DNA from: Flavobacteriaceae bacterium
Lineage (GTDB): Bacteria; Bacteroidota; Bacteroidia; Flavobacteriales; Flavobacteriaceae
NCBI GenBank assembly: GCA_002862805.1
Contig: PKEA01000066.1
Location: forward strand, 1-38,845
DNA length: 38,845 nt
Direction of reading: 5' to 3'
In this document: positions 1-9,327 of the stretch, piece after piece
Layout: every line of letters begins with the position of its first letter
Numbering within the stretch: position 1 is the stretch's first letter
Made by a program: the position numbers and the translations under genes
The notes under the pieces: generated by a model
The model's input: the letters and a program-made list of their open reading frames with translations, nothing else
Database searches by the model: none
What the model was told of the DNA's origin: nothing

Positions 1-1693
1 TAACACCAGTTCCAAGCAAGCTAAATAAATCGGTTATTGCATCTGTTGTACAATATGATTGAGTTGAATTAGCTCCCGCGTAAGGACCTTGTTGTATTGA
101 GACATCTAATAAAATAGGATAACTCCTACTAATACCATCACATGTTTTTGTAAATGTATAAGTATAAACCCCAACTTGACTAGTTGCGGGGTCAAACATT
201 AATGTGCCTGTAAATGTTGTAGCATCTGGAAGTGTCCATGTACCGCCAGTATCTGGATTACCTGGTATTCTGTCGAAAAGGTTTACAATATTGCCTGTGC
301 ATATAACAGTTTGAGAATCATTTGGGACGTTTCCAAAACCTGAAAAATAACCTCCATAACCAGCGTTACCACTAAATCCATATACCCCAACAGCTAATGC
401 TCCTGTAGATTCTACTTTTACATTTCCATTTAATCCAGTAATTTTATATGAAACCCAATTTGGGTTTCCAGCAACCGTAATTGGAGAAGCTGTAGTTGGT
501 ATATTGTTTATGTTTATTTGGGATCCAGTTTCAGCTGCAATTATAATGCTTCCAGAATAATTTGTTCCTCCAATACTATTAAATGAAGGTATTAAATCTA
601 CGCTTTTTTGCCAAAAACAACTTAATGGCGGAATAAAATAAAACCCAGAAGTAGCATTACTTGAATTACTTCCAGAAATTATTTGATATAAGAATATTTT
701 TTCATTACTTCTTATGTACATATTTCTATTACCCGATGCTCCATTATAATTTGAAGGAGGGATTAAAAAATATTCACCAGCATTTAGAGTTACTAATGGT
801 GTTGTGCTTCCATTTACAAAAATTTCTGTATTGTTTACATGTGCTATTACTAATGGAAATTCTGATTCATCATTTTCACTACCTTTTACAATAACATATT
901 CTGTACCTACTTGCGATAAGGGTACTATTTGATCTAAATTAAAATCCTGACCTTGATTTGCAGGAGATAATCCGCCTGCTAAATTCCCCGTATTAACAAC
1001 AATTGGTTTGTCGGAAGTTAATAACGCACCTACAAAACCGGCTAAATTTTCAGTTGTATTTGCATACCCTGATATTACAACACTTTGTCCTTGGTTTAAT
1101 GTAAAATTTTGATTTGCTAAAACTTGAGTAGTATTGCCAATTATAAATGAAATATTAGGATCATAATCACTTAGATTTACCGTTGTATTATCTTCAGTAG
1201 CCATAAAACTAGAAACAAAATTTCGGATAGTTCCAAAATCTGACTGAGGTAGGCTACCTAACCTAAAAACAGTTCCTGCACCAGTTTCTCCTTTTGATGA
1301 TAAAAATTCGGCATGATTTGCAGATCGTACTCTAAAACTAGCATAAAAATCAAATGGAGCTTCTAAAATTAAACCTTTGTCAGATTTAACACTTCCAACA
1401 TCTATCTTGTCTAAAAACATTGTAGAAGGCTGTCCTGCTCCAATTTGAATTCTCACAGGATTTCCTTGTGAAATAGTAAATGGCGAACCAGAAATAGGAA
1501 TTCCAGCTCCATTTTTTACAATTACTTGAAAAGATGTTACTTCAGGGGTAGATAAATATAAGTAATGATCTAAAATTAAATTTGAATCGGATTCTTCATT
1601 AGCATGCAATGGTGGCAACCAATGTCTGTTACTCAACTGTGCAACAGTTAAGTTAGTAATAAATAATATAGTAATAATTAGAAAACGCTTCAT
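1..1693 (-). CDS. Secreted IgGFc-binding-like surface protein, 3' end outside window
   Basis: The reading frame is open from an ATG at 1693 to the window edge, giving about 564 residues with no stop, so the C-terminus is missing. Residues 1-19 form a signal peptide (MKRFLIITILFITNLTVAQ), so the product is exported. Roughly residues 170-440 resemble the IgGFc-binding N-terminal type domain seen in large Bacteroidota surface proteins: blocks such as GTEYVIVKGSEN, NAGEYFLIPP and SCFWQKSVDLIPSF are typical, with phrases about spared or 'crystallised' surface loops rich in N, G, S and T. A later part (GGTWTLPDATTF, GVYTYTFTKTC) looks like an Ig/PKD-like repeat. Such proteins usually end in a T9SS type A or B sorting domain; that end cannot be seen here. 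It follows the barrel protein gene by 66 bases on the same strand, with no clear promoter between, so they may be co-transcribed. The ligand is unknown. Confidence 0.75.
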   Translation of the reverse strand, partial: MKRFLIITILFITNLTVAQLSNRHWLPPLHANEESDSNLILDHYLYLSTPEVTSFQVIVKNGAGIPISGSPFTISQGNPVRIQIGAGQPSTMFLDKIDVGSVKSDKGLILEAPFDFYASFRVRSANHAEFLSSKGETGAGTVFRLGSLPQSDFGTIRNFVSSFMATEDNTTVNLSDYDPNISFIIGNTTQVLANQNFTLNQGQSVVISGYANTTENLAGFVGALLTSDKPIVVNTGNLAGGLSPANQGQDFNLDQIVPLSQVGTEYVIVKGSENDESEFPLVIAHVNNTEIFVNGSTTPLVTLNAGEYFLIPPSNYNGASGNRNMYIRSNEKIFLYQIISGSNSSNATSGFYFIPPLSCFWQKSVDLIPSFNSIGGTNYSGSIIIAAETGSQININNIPTTASPITVAGNPNWVSYKITGLNGNVKVESTGALAVGVYGFSGNAGYGGYFSGFGNVPNDSQTVICTGNIVNLFDRIPGNPDTGGTWTLPDATTFTGTLMFDPATSQVGVYTYTFTKTCDGISRSYPILLDVSIQQGPYAGANSTQSYCTTDAITDLFSLLGTGV

Positions 1694-1759
1694 TTTGGAC
1701 TGTTTTTTGTATAAAAATGTAAAATTAATTAGATTATTAGAATAATTCTAAATAATTAA

Positions 1760-4700
1760 CTAAAAATATGCTCTTAATTGAATGCTTCCTATATGAATTG
1801 TGTTACTTGTTTCTGATTTCCTTCCTTGATAATTAACATTTACATCTAAATATTGTGTAATGTTTTTTTGTAAAAGTAAACGCCAAACCCCGTTTTTTCC
1901 GTTTTGTAATCCTTTTAGCATTTGAAATCCTACAGGTGATGTTTCATTTCCAGTAAAATTATTATCATAATAAGCGTATTCTCCATTTATTGAAAATCCT
2001 TTTTCACTATTAAATGTAAAAGATGTTCCAAATTTATTTTGAGTAGCTTTTTCCATTAAATTAATAGTGTTTTCTTGATTTTTGAATTCGTAAAATACAT
2101 CTAAACTTGCGTTTTTTGAAAACAAATAAGAGATTTTTGGAGCCAATTCATAGCTGTTAATAAAATAATTACGAGTTGCATAATTATCTGAAACACTTTC
2201 TGAAGTTCCAATTGAACTGTTTAATTGTAACAACCAACTTTTTTTGAACAAATGCATATATTGCAATTGATGCGAACGCAAATTATTTTCTTGTGAACCA
2301 ATGCTTAATAAATTTTTCACAGAATTGGTTAAATAGGAATATGTGGTTGAGTGGTTTTGTTTTCCTCGATTATAATATAAATTGTTTCTAAAAGAATTGT
2401 TTTGTCCCAATACATTTTCACTTGAACCTTCAAACGGATTAAGGTTAAATTCATTTGAATTTCGAATGTTTTTTCGTTCAACTAATAATGAAGTTTGATT
2501 GTAAAAATGAGATATAAACTTTTTAAAACCAGTTTCATTTTGCCAAACTAAACCGTTAAACACAATTGATTGTGAAAACTTATTTTTATTGGTTTTGACA
2601 AAAACTTGATTAGGTAAAAATACCCTAACGTATTTTGCTTGATCTGGAAATGGAGCAATTTCAAATTCTTGAAGTTCCTGAATTCCGTTATTATTATAAT
2701 CATTCCAAGCATAAACTCCTTGTCCAGGCTCTACTTCAAGATACGTAAATTCTTGTTGTGCAATTGTTCCCGATGTGGTTTCGTAAACGGTTGTTAATTG
2801 AACTAATTGTTTGAACAAGTTAGTGTTGTATAAAATTCTCGAATTTAATGACGGTTCATTTTCCTTTGTTGAATCATCGAATTTTAAATTTCTATAATTA
2901 ACAAAAACACTTAAATTACTTTGTTCGTTTTTAATTAATTGCGATTTTAAATAATAAGAATTTGACAGGTTTACTCTTTTTAAAAAGCCGCTTTGTAAAC
3001 TATCATTCACTCTGTTTAAGTAACCAAGTTCTATAAAAACTTTAGTAGAATCGCCACGACCTACAAAAGCTCCAAATTCAGAAAAACGCTGACTTAAATT
3101 ACTTAATGCATTTGTACTTGTTAAGGTTTCTTTATTGTTTTCATGTCTGAAACTTCCACCAATCCAGTTTTTGTAGAAATGATATTTCAGTTGATTTTGT
3201 GTTCTAAAGAAATTTGATTTAGCATAAGAACCATCACTTTTTAAAATACTAGTTTCGGTATTTAAAACGCTTTTTTTACGTTTTACTATTGCAGATAATT
3301 GATGTTTGTTTCCTGAAAAAGTTTCTGAGAAATCTAACTTTTCAAATTGATATTTTACAAAACCATTTTCTTTTAAATTAAAATTTAATCCGTTAGTAAT
3401 TAAACTTTGGTTGCCCAATGGATTTGTTAAATTCCAATCTCTATTGAATTCAATAGTAAATAAACGTTCAATACTTCTAAAATCTTTTTGAATAAACTGA
3501 ATATTTGCAAAAGCATCAATATCTATTTTCCCAGTAAAAATTCGTTGATTAGTATTTAGTTTTCCTGCTATTCCTTTATTGTCATTATCGTCTATATTAG
3601 AATATAAATTTTTATCATTATTACTCACTGCAACTTCAAAATCAACATTTGTTTTATCAGAAGGCGTGTAACTTCCTAAAACAGTTGCAATTTGAATTTT
3701 TGTAGGTGCAATTAACGGAATAGTTGGTTCAAAATTTCCTTGAGGAATTCCAGCAACCGGAGCCACATATTCGTAAATTTTTCCAATTGTATTGCTGTTA
3801 CTTAAAATGTAATTTCCAAGATTGTTTCCTACGAAAGTAAATCGTACGTTATATAATTCATCTGTTTCATCATTAGAAAAAACAAAGGCTTCGACAGCTC
3901 CAATAAATTCTTTTTTGTATAAAATTTTATTATCAGAATACGAATCTAAATAAGCAGAAGGAGCTGTCATTAAAGCACTGTCGTCACCAGCATCTTGCAA
4001 AATATCAACTTGTTCCGTCGATAAATTTTGTTGTAAAGGTTGGTTTTTTACATCGTTTTCAGAATAAATAAAACCACCAATTTTAAACTTTTCTTGTTCG
4101 TGCGTTATTCCTCCGTAGGTTACAAAACGCGTAAAATTTCTATCGGTATATTGATATTCTATATTAATACGCATTTCAGAAGTGATAGGAAAAACCGAAT
4201 TAAAAATGACTTCGCCTGCATTATAATCAATTATATAATCGTTGTTTTCTCCGCGTTCTAGTAAAATTCCGTTTACATAAACACGTTCAGAACCTGAAAT
4301 TACTAAAACATATAATTCGCCATTATTCCCTTTTAATTTATACGGACCTTGATTTCCTTCTTGACCGGTAAACGTACTTCTTGCATATTGACCACGTACT
4401 AATGCTGCTGAGGCAAAAATTTCGGTCTTTTTTTCGGGTGTGCCCAAAGTAAATCGTGTGGAAAGACCTTGTACTTTTTTGTTGAAATTTAAAAATTGAG
4501 ATTGTCTGTTTTCTAAAAATAAATCACCTGCTCTTATGTTCCAATTATCTGAAAATAATTCTATAAAAATTTGATCAAATTCGTCTAATTTCTGAGAATA
4601 TCCACCATCTTGCAAAGGAATATTACTGTCTTGAATTGAAGCTCGAAGACTTACTTTATCTGAAATTTTTCCTGTAATCTGTAAGTCTAAATTTGAATTT

Positions 4701-5161
4701 ACTACCGTGTTTTGATTGTTCCCAACAGTAATTCCTCGAGAAATACTTCCAGAAGTGGTTAGGCCATCAAAAGGTTTAAAATTATTTTTTGTTTCGTTTT
4801 TTATGGTGTAAAGTTTTCCCGCTTCGTTTGAAACGACTTTGTCATCATCGTAAATAGAATAAGTTTTGGTTAAAAATTCTGGAAATTTTAAATAGCGAAC
4901 CGTTAAAGAATCATTCGAACTAAAATTCTCTTTAAATACTAACGTGCCTTTCTTAAAATCTACTTGGTAATTTGTAGAATCAATAGTGTTTCCACTTTTG
5001 TCTAAAATTTTAAAGAAAGCCTGGTTAATACTTACTTTTTCAATGAAAATAGTGTCTTTTGAAACGGCTATTTTTTTAGATTTATAAGGGGTTTCTATTT
5101 CTTGGGCAAATATGCCAGAAACAAAAAACAGAAAAACCCATAAAATCCACTTTTGCACCAT
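1760..5161 (-). CDS. Large predicted outer-membrane beta-barrel protein (1133 aa)
   Basis: Residues 1-20 are a signal peptide ending in FAQ. An N-terminal soluble part (about 21-120) has a short-strand pattern (KGTLVF, NDSLTVRYLKF). From about 130 onward the sequence alternates hydrophobic and polar residues, with SGSISRGITVGNNQN near 135, DYNAGEVIFNS near 310, and many amphipathic strands up to a C-terminal aromatic residue (IQLRAYF), as expected for an outer-membrane barrel. Around residue 820 a loop DYNNNGIQELQEFE matches an EF-hand-like calcium loop and is followed by FPDQAKYVRVF, a block recurrent in Bacteroidota outer-membrane proteins. The start is the ATG directly before the signal peptide. 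I do not know its function; it is not SusC-like (no plug domain) and is far shorter than SprA. It lies 72 bases downstream of aspartate kinase, with its own -7 box. Confidence 0.7.
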   Translation of the reverse strand: MVQKWILWVFLFFVSGIFAQEIETPYKSKKIAVSKDTIFIEKVSINQAFFKILDKSGNTIDSTNYQVDFKKGTLVFKENFSSNDSLTVRYLKFPEFLTKTYSIYDDDKVVSNEAGKLYTIKNETKNNFKPFDGLTTSGSISRGITVGNNQNTVVNSNLDLQITGKISDKVSLRASIQDSNIPLQDGGYSQKLDEFDQIFIELFSDNWNIRAGDLFLENRQSQFLNFNKKVQGLSTRFTLGTPEKKTEIFASAALVRGQYARSTFTGQEGNQGPYKLKGNNGELYVLVISGSERVYVNGILLERGENNDYIIDYNAGEVIFNSVFPITSEMRINIEYQYTDRNFTRFVTYGGITHEQEKFKIGGFIYSENDVKNQPLQQNLSTEQVDILQDAGDDSALMTAPSAYLDSYSDNKILYKKEFIGAVEAFVFSNDETDELYNVRFTFVGNNLGNYILSNSNTIGKIYEYVAPVAGIPQGNFEPTIPLIAPTKIQIATVLGSYTPSDKTNVDFEVAVSNNDKNLYSNIDDNDNKGIAGKLNTNQRIFTGKIDIDAFANIQFIQKDFRSIERLFTIEFNRDWNLTNPLGNQSLITNGLNFNLKENGFVKYQFEKLDFSETFSGNKHQLSAIVKRKKSVLNTETSILKSDGSYAKSNFFRTQNQLKYHFYKNWIGGSFRHENNKETLTSTNALSNLSQRFSEFGAFVGRGDSTKVFIELGYLNRVNDSLQSGFLKRVNLSNSYYLKSQLIKNEQSNLSVFVNYRNLKFDDSTKENEPSLNSRILYNTNLFKQLVQLTTVYETTSGTIAQQEFTYLEVEPGQGVYAWNDYNNNGIQELQEFEIAPFPDQAKYVRVFLPNQVFVKTNKNKFSQSIVFNGLVWQNETGFKKFISHFYNQTSLLVERKNIRNSNEFNLNPFEGSSENVLGQNNSFRNNLYYNRGKQNHSTTYSYLTNSVKNLLSIGSQENNLRSHQLQYMHLFKKSWLLQLNSSIGTSESVSDNYATRNYFINSYELAPKISYLFSKNASLDVFYEFKNQENTINLMEKATQNKFGTSFTFNSEKGFSINGEYAYYDNNFTGNETSPVGFQMLKGLQNGKNGVWRLLLQKNITQYLDVNVNYQGRKSETSNTIHIGSIQLRAYF

Positions 5162-5183
5162 AAATACTATAACTCTTATTTTT

Positions 5184-5191
5184 CAAAAGTA
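5184..5191 (-). promoter_or_regulatory. Candidate -7 box for the barrel protein gene
   Basis: On the minus strand the bases read TACTTTTG, a full match to the Bacteroidota -7 consensus TAnnTTTG, 22 bases before the ATG at 5161. The nearest TTG on that strand lies 25 bases further upstream, slightly beyond the usual spacing, so the -33 element is uncertain. Confidence 0.45.
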
Positions 5192-5233
5192 GTATTTATA
5201 AGGCTAATTCTTTAATCAATTAAGTAAAATAAA

Positions 5234-6487
5234 CTATTCTTTAGTTACAATTTGCATGGTTTCTCTTGAAATTTGTTTTAGCAAAACCGTTTTATTGTTT
5301 TCTACAATTTCTTTTACGTTTTCGTCAAAATGTCTAATGGTATAAAGCGATACATTTTCGTTAAATGTTATTTTGAATTTTTTAGCCAAAACATTTTTCA
5401 CTTCATTAAAATTATTGAATTTATCTTCGATACAAACTGAAAAACTAATAGCCGAATTTTGAATAAGATTCACTTTTAATTTATGTTGGTGAAAAAGCGC
5501 AAAAATTTCACTAATATGCTCTTCCATAATAAAAGAAAAATCTAACGAAGAAAGCGAAAGTAACAATTGTCCTTTTTTAACAATATAACAAGGAATGTGC
5601 GGTTCTAAATCGGCTCCACGAGAAACACTTGTTCCTGCTAAAAGCGGGTTAATAAATGACTTTACGTATAAAGGAATTTCTTTTTTTTGAAGCGGTTGTA
5701 ATGTTTTTGGGTGAATAACACTTGCTCCATAAAAAGCCAATTCAATTGCTTCTCTATATGAAATTTGATTCAATAAAAGAGCATTTTCAAAATATCTTGG
5801 GTCAGCATTTAAAACTCCTGGTACATCTTTCCAAATAGTAACACTTTCTGCACCTATACAATAAGCAAAAATTGCTGCAGAATAATCGGAACCTTCACGT
5901 CCTAAAGTAGTTGTAAAGTTATTGTCATCTGCGCCTATAAAACCTTGTGTAATGTTTAAAGTATTCTTTTTTATGTTTTTTGTAATTCTTTTTTGAGTGG
6001 ATTCCCAGTCTACATTTGCATCTCTGTATGTGTTATCTGTTTTAATAAGATTACGCACATCAATCCAATTGTTATACAATCCGTTTTCGTTAAAATAAGC
6101 ACTAACAATTGTTGTTGATAAAAGTTCTCCAAAACTTACAATTTGATCGTATACAAAATTGTAGTTTGGCGATTTGTTACTCCTAATAAAATATTCTAAA
6201 TCTTCAAAATGACTGTTTACCGTATAAAAAACGTCGTGCTCTTCATCATCAAATAAATCTAATAAAATTTGATTGTGGTATTTTTTTACTTCTTGAATAG
6301 ACGATTGTAAAGCTGGAGATTTTTCGAAATAATTTTTAATTACTTCTTCAAAAGCATTAGTGGTTTTTCCCATTGCAGAAATAATCACTAAGACATTTTC
6401 ATGCCCTACTTGCTGCATTACATTCAATACGTTTTTTACTCCATCAGCATCTTTTACAGAAGCTCCACCAAATTTAAATATTTTCAT
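5234..6487 (-). CDS. lysC: Aspartate kinase
   Basis: Aspartokinase catalyses ATP-dependent phosphorylation of L-aspartate, the first step toward lysine, threonine, methionine and diaminopimelate. The 417-residue protein begins with the family motif KFGGASV (5-11), carries TTLGREGSDYSAA (193-205) and WKDVPGVLNADPR (219-231) of the amino acid kinase fold, and HPKT at 259-262. Residues from about 310 to the end form the ACT regulatory region (LSLSSLDFSFIMEEH and following). It is a stand-alone kinase without a homoserine dehydrogenase fusion. The ATG at 6487 sits exactly before MKIFKFGG, the usual N-terminus. The GNAT gene ends 37 bases upstream on the same strand, so the two are probably transcribed together. 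Feedback inhibition through the ACT region is expected from the family, not shown here. The function is clear; the symbol follows monofunctional homologues. Confidence 0.93.
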   Translation of the reverse strand: MKIFKFGGASVKDADGVKNVLNVMQQVGHENVLVIISAMGKTTNAFEEVIKNYFEKSPALQSSIQEVKKYHNQILLDLFDDEEHDVFYTVNSHFEDLEYFIRSNKSPNYNFVYDQIVSFGELLSTTIVSAYFNENGLYNNWIDVRNLIKTDNTYRDANVDWESTQKRITKNIKKNTLNITQGFIGADDNNFTTTLGREGSDYSAAIFAYCIGAESVTIWKDVPGVLNADPRYFENALLLNQISYREAIELAFYGASVIHPKTLQPLQKKEIPLYVKSFINPLLAGTSVSRGADLEPHIPCYIVKKGQLLLSLSSLDFSFIMEEHISEIFALFHQHKLKVNLIQNSAISFSVCIEDKFNNFNEVKNVLAKKFKITFNENVSLYTIRHFDENVKEIVENNKTVLLKQISRETMQIVTKE

Positions 6488-6524
6488 TTTTATGTCATTA
6501 TGAGGAACGAAATAATCTTATCCT

Positions 6525-6998
6525 CTAGTTATTTTTTACAAAAGATTCAATACCTGCTTCATCCATTTGTACTACATACCAATCTTCTAATATTTTTGCA
6601 CCTGATTTTTTATAGAACTCTATTGCATTTGTATTCCAATCTAAAACATTCCATTCAATTCTTCGCACATTGTCTTTTTTACCCTGTTTAATTATTTCGC
6701 TATACAAAGCAATGCCAGCACCAGTTCCACGAGCTGATTCTTTAACCACTAAATCTTCTAAATGAATGGTTTTTCCTTTCCAAGTAGAATATCGATAATA
6801 ATAAAGAGCAATTCCAATAATTTCATTATCTCTTTCAGCAACAAAAGTATGAAAAAGCGGTTGTTCAGAAAAACCATCGCGAATTAAATCCTCTACAGTA
6901 ACCACAACTGCATCGGGTTCTTTTTCAAATATTGCAAGTTCTATGATTAAATCTAAAACAGCTTGCATGTCTTTTGGTTCTCCTTTTCGAATAATCAT
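6525..6998 (-). CDS. GNAT-family N-acetyltransferase, spermidine/thialysine type
   Basis: A 157-residue acetyl-CoA dependent acetyltransferase. The acetyl-CoA binding loop is visible as VKESARGTGAGIALYSEI (R-G-x-G-x-G pattern), preceded by the strand IHLEDLVV, and the C-terminal block WNVLDWNTNAIEFYKKSGA is characteristic of the SSAT-like branch that acetylates polyamines or thialysine. I chose the ATG at 6998 (MIIRKGEPKDM), where the GNAT fold begins; an in-frame ATG at 7103 would add 35 hydrophobic, non-homologous residues and run into the promoter region of the divergent fbp gene at 7121. Aspartate kinase follows after 37 bases. The acceptor substrate cannot be decided from the sequence. 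Confidence 0.85.
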   Translation of the reverse strand: MIIRKGEPKDMQAVLDLIIELAIFEKEPDAVVVTVEDLIRDGFSEQPLFHTFVAERDNEIIGIALYYYRYSTWKGKTIHLEDLVVKESARGTGAGIALYSEIIKQGKKDNVRRIEWNVLDWNTNAIEFYKKSGAKILEDWYVVQMDEAGIESFVKNN

Positions 6999-7084
6999 TT
7001 TGGGTAAAGATTTATTTATGATGTACAAAAATAAGATTCTGATAAACATATACCGAAATAATTTACTCATTTCACAAAAAACAC

Positions 7085-7092
7085 GATATTTG
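7085..7092 (+). promoter_or_regulatory. Weak candidate -7 box for fbp
   Basis: GATATTTG differs from TAnnTTTG at the first base and lies 28 bases before the fbp ATG, in the divergent gap with the GNAT gene. No TTG is found at the expected upstream distance. The call rests on position and a seven-of-eight match of the fixed and free positions. Confidence 0.25.
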
Positions 7093-7120
7093 TAGCATAA
7101 CACAACAACACATAGTACTA

Positions 7121-8125
7121 ATGGAAGAAAGAAATACCACTTTAGGCGAATTTATTATTGAAAATCAAACCTCATTTCAATATTCAACTGGAGAATTATC
7201 GAGAATAATTAACTCTATTCGTTTGGCGGCAAAAGTTGTCAATTATAAAGTAAACAAAGCAGGATTAGTAGACATTGTTGGCGCAGCTGGAGAACAAAAC
7301 ATTCAAGGAGAAGATCAACAGAAGTTAGATGTTTATGCAAACGAAGTTTTTATTCAAACTTTAATTAATAGAGAAATTGTTTGTGGAATTGCTTCCGAAG
7401 AAAATGACGATTTCATTACTGTTGCAGGTTCAGATAACAGTCATAATAATAAATATGTTGTTTTAATGGATCCTTTAGATGGTTCTTCAAATATTGATGT
7501 AAATGTTTCAGTGGGGACAATATTTTCAGTGTATAGAAGAGTTTCCCCAGTAGGTACTCCAGTAACAGAAGCCGATTTTTTACAACCCGGTACACAACAA
7601 GTTGCTGCGGGTTATGTTATTTATGGGACATCTACCATGATTGTTTATACAACAGGTCACGGTGTTAATGGATTTACATTAAATCCCGCTATTGGAACAT
7701 TTTACTTATCGCATCCCAATATGCAATTTTCTAAAGACGGACACATTTATTCAATAAACGAAGGGAATTATATTCATTTTCCTCAAGGAGTTAAAAATTA
7801 TTTAAAATATTGTCAAGCAGAAGAAGGCGATCGTCCTTATACATCTAGATATATTGGAAGTTTGGTTTCTGATTTTCACAGAAATATGATTAAAGGTGGA
7901 ATTTATATTTATCCAACAAGTTCTAAAGCTCCAAAAGGTAAACTAAGATTGTTATATGAATGTAATCCTATGGCATTTTTAGCAGAACAAGCAGGTGGAA
8001 AAGCATCTGATGGTTATAATAGAATTATGGAAATTCAACCTACAGAATTACATCAAAGAGTTCCGTTCTTTTGTGGAAGTTTTAATATGGTAGAAAAAGC
8101 CGAAGAATTCATGAAGAATTCATAA
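7121..8125 (+). CDS. fbp: Class 1 fructose-1,6-bisphosphatase
   Basis: Hydrolyses fructose-1,6-bisphosphate to fructose-6-phosphate in gluconeogenesis, in the cytoplasm with Mg2+. The 334-residue length is normal for class I enzymes. The metal-binding signature is visible: SEEND (92-96) and [18 protein letters not shown] (116-133), with the D117-P-L-D120-G-S-S core. The substrate-binding tail [21 protein letters not shown] begins near residue 274 and closes the active site. The N-terminus ([11 protein letters not shown]) matches the usual start of the family. The gene is monocistronic: it is divergent from the GNAT gene and ends at a strong hairpin at 8130-8161. It is expected to serve growth on amino acids or organic acids, as in other flavobacteria; regulation is not evident from the sequence. 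Confidence 0.97.
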   Translation: MEERNTTLGEFIIENQTSFQYSTGELSRIINSIRLAAKVVNYKVNKAGLVDIVGAAGEQNIQGEDQQKLDVYANEVFIQTLINREIVCGIASEENDDFITVAGSDNSHNNKYVVLMDPLDGSSNIDVNVSVGTIFSVYRRVSPVGTPVTEADFLQPGTQQVAAGYVIYGTSTMIVYTTGHGVNGFTLNPAIGTFYLSHPNMQFSKDGHIYSINEGNYIHFPQGVKNYLKYCQAEEGDRPYTSRYIGSLVSDFHRNMIKGGIYIYPTSSKAPKGKLRLLYECNPMAFLAEQAGGKASDGYNRIMEIQPTELHQRVPFFCGSFNMVEKAEEFMKNS

Positions 8126-8129
8126 TAAT

Positions 8130-8161
8130 AAAAGCCCTTCACAATTAAATGAAGGGCTTTT
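8130..8161. terminator. Bidirectional terminator between fbp and the TerB-like gene
   Basis: An 11-bp stem, AAAAGCCCTTC pairing with GAAGGGCTTTT, around a 10-base A+T loop, followed by a T-rich run on the plus strand and by T-runs on the minus strand. It lies between two convergent stop codons and can serve both genes. Confidence 0.9.
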
Positions 8162-8168
8162 CTTTTTT

Positions 8169-8600
8169 TTATTTATTCATGTGTTGCATTTCATACATAA
8201 AAGTATCTAAATCTACATTTAGAACTAATAATGAAAGCGCTTTATTCACAATGTATTCAACATTACTTGGTGTAAATCCTAAACCTAATGAAAGGCGAGT
8301 TAAAATTTGTTTTTGTTTTGGTCCCAAAACATGATCAGCATAAACCATTCTAGCTAAATCATACAATCTCTCTAATCTTTGAGTATATAAAACTGGAGGG
8401 TTAATAGGATATTTTGAAGGGTTTTCTAAAATCTCTTCATATTCTGTTTTTGAAATATCAAGTCTAATTGCTAATTTGTCTAAAAATTCTCTTTCTTCTG
8501 AAGACAATTCTCCGTCAGACAAAGCAACTCTAACAATTGCAGAAAAATGACTTTTATTTCTGTTTTTAAATTCGTTATCAAATAAATCTGAAAATGACAT
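8169..8600 (-). CDS. TerB-family protein
   Basis: A 143-residue, mainly helical cytoplasmic protein. The motif LSDGELSSEEREFL (27-40) is the acidic turn that marks TerB and related domains (where D and E residues bind metal ions), followed by helices with YEEILENPSKYP. The family is named for tellurite resistance operons, but this copy stands alone with no terC, terD or terZ neighbours, so tellurite resistance should not be assumed. The C-terminal half (LYDLARMVYADHVLGPKQKQILTRLS) continues the TerB helical bundle. The gene has its own -7 box at 8623-8630 and ends at the terminator shared with fbp. The biological role is unknown; a metal-sensing or membrane-associated scaffold role is only inference from the family. 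Confidence 0.75.
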   Translation of the reverse strand: MSFSDLFDNEFKNRNKSHFSAIVRVALSDGELSSEEREFLDKLAIRLDISKTEYEEILENPSKYPINPPVLYTQRLERLYDLARMVYADHVLGPKQKQILTRLSLGLGFTPSNVEYIVNKALSLLVLNVDLDTFMYEMQHMNK

Positions 8601-8622
8601 AACTATATGTATTAATGTTATG

Positions 8623-8630
8623 CAAATATA
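8623..8630 (-). promoter_or_regulatory. Candidate -7 box for the TerB-like gene
   Basis: Minus-strand TATATTTG is an exact TAnnTTTG match, 22 bases before the ATG at 8600. No TTG is present at the usual 17-23 base distance. Confidence 0.5.
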
Positions 8631-8702
8631 CTTTATATTTCATTTTTTAGAAAAAAATTGCAAGGTTTTATTAAAGCGTTTAATAAATTATAAAATAAAT
8701 TG

Positions 8703-8710
8703 TAAGTTTG
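8703..8710 (+). promoter_or_regulatory. Candidate -7 box for the hupE-like operon
   Basis: TAAGTTTG matches TAnnTTTG exactly and lies 23 bases before the ATG at 8734. It would drive the HupE-like, dCMP deaminase and S41 protease genes as one unit. A -33 TTG is not evident. Confidence 0.45.
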
Positions 8711-8733
8711 AATAAATCAAAATACACTTACTC

Positions 8734-9327
8734 ATGTCCCAATTCTGGCTTTATTTTAAATTAGGTCTCGATCATGTATTAGACATTCATGCTTATGATC
8801 ATGTAATGTTTTTAATTGCTTTAATGGTTCCTTATGCTTTTAAGGACTGGAAACGTATTTTTTTATTGGTTTCTCTTTTTACATTAGGACATACATTATC
8901 ATTAATATTGTCTGTTTTTGGAACAGTAGTTATTGCTCCAAAATATGTTGAGTTTTTAATTCCCATTACGATACTAATTACCGCTGTATTTCATCTTTTT
9001 ACCGCCGGAAAATCATCAAGAAAAGAAAGCATTTCTTTTGTTGCTGTTGTTACTTTGTTTTTTGGAATAATTCATGGATTAGGATTTTCTAATTATTTCA
9101 ATTCAATTTTACCTGGAAGCGCAGCTGATAAATTATTACCGTTATTAGAATTTGCATTAGGAATAGAAGCTTCACAAATAATTGTAGTATTTGTTGTTCT
9201 TGTAATTAGCTACATAGCGCAAACATTTTTTAGATTTTCTAAAAGAGATTGGGCATTAGTATTGTCAGCTTTTATAATTGGTTTAGTTTTGCCAATGTTA
9301 ATTGAAAATGAAATTTGGAACAGATAA
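8734..9327 (+). CDS. HupE/UreJ-family membrane protein
   Basis: A 197-residue integral inner-membrane protein with about six hydrophobic segments (near 24-34, 41-62, 70-90, 101-122, 146-165 and 174-190). Conserved histidines and acids are seen in DHVLDIHAYDHVMF (13-26), GHTLSLIL (52-59) and GIIHGLGF (near 113), a pattern typical of the HupE/UreJ group, which is linked to nickel or other divalent metal transport. No urease or hydrogenase gene is nearby, so a nickel role here is inference only. Its TAA stop overlaps the ATG of the next gene by one base (TAATG), which indicates translational coupling with dCMP deaminase. The start ATG follows a TAnnTTTG promoter at normal distance. Confidence 0.82.
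   Translation: MSQFWLYFKLGLDHVLDIHAYDHVMFLIALMVPYAFKDWKRIFLLVSLFTLGHTLSLILSVFGTVVIAPKYVEFLIPITILITAVFHLFTAGKSSRKESISFVAVVTLFFGIIHGLGFSNYFNSILPGSAADKLLPLLEFALGIEASQIIVVFVVLVISYIAQTFFRFSKRDWALVLSAFIIGLVLPMLIENEIWNR

Noticed and set aside
4040..4261. Plus-strand frame inside the barrel gene
   Set aside because: It is a shadow of the minus-strand coding sequence and has no start context or homology.
6999..7103. Longer N-terminus of the GNAT protein
   Set aside because: The additional 35 residues are outside the GNAT fold and would cover the divergent fbp promoter region.
8169..8600. Tellurite resistance function for the TerB-like protein
   Set aside because: No other ter genes are present; the family name alone does not support this role.
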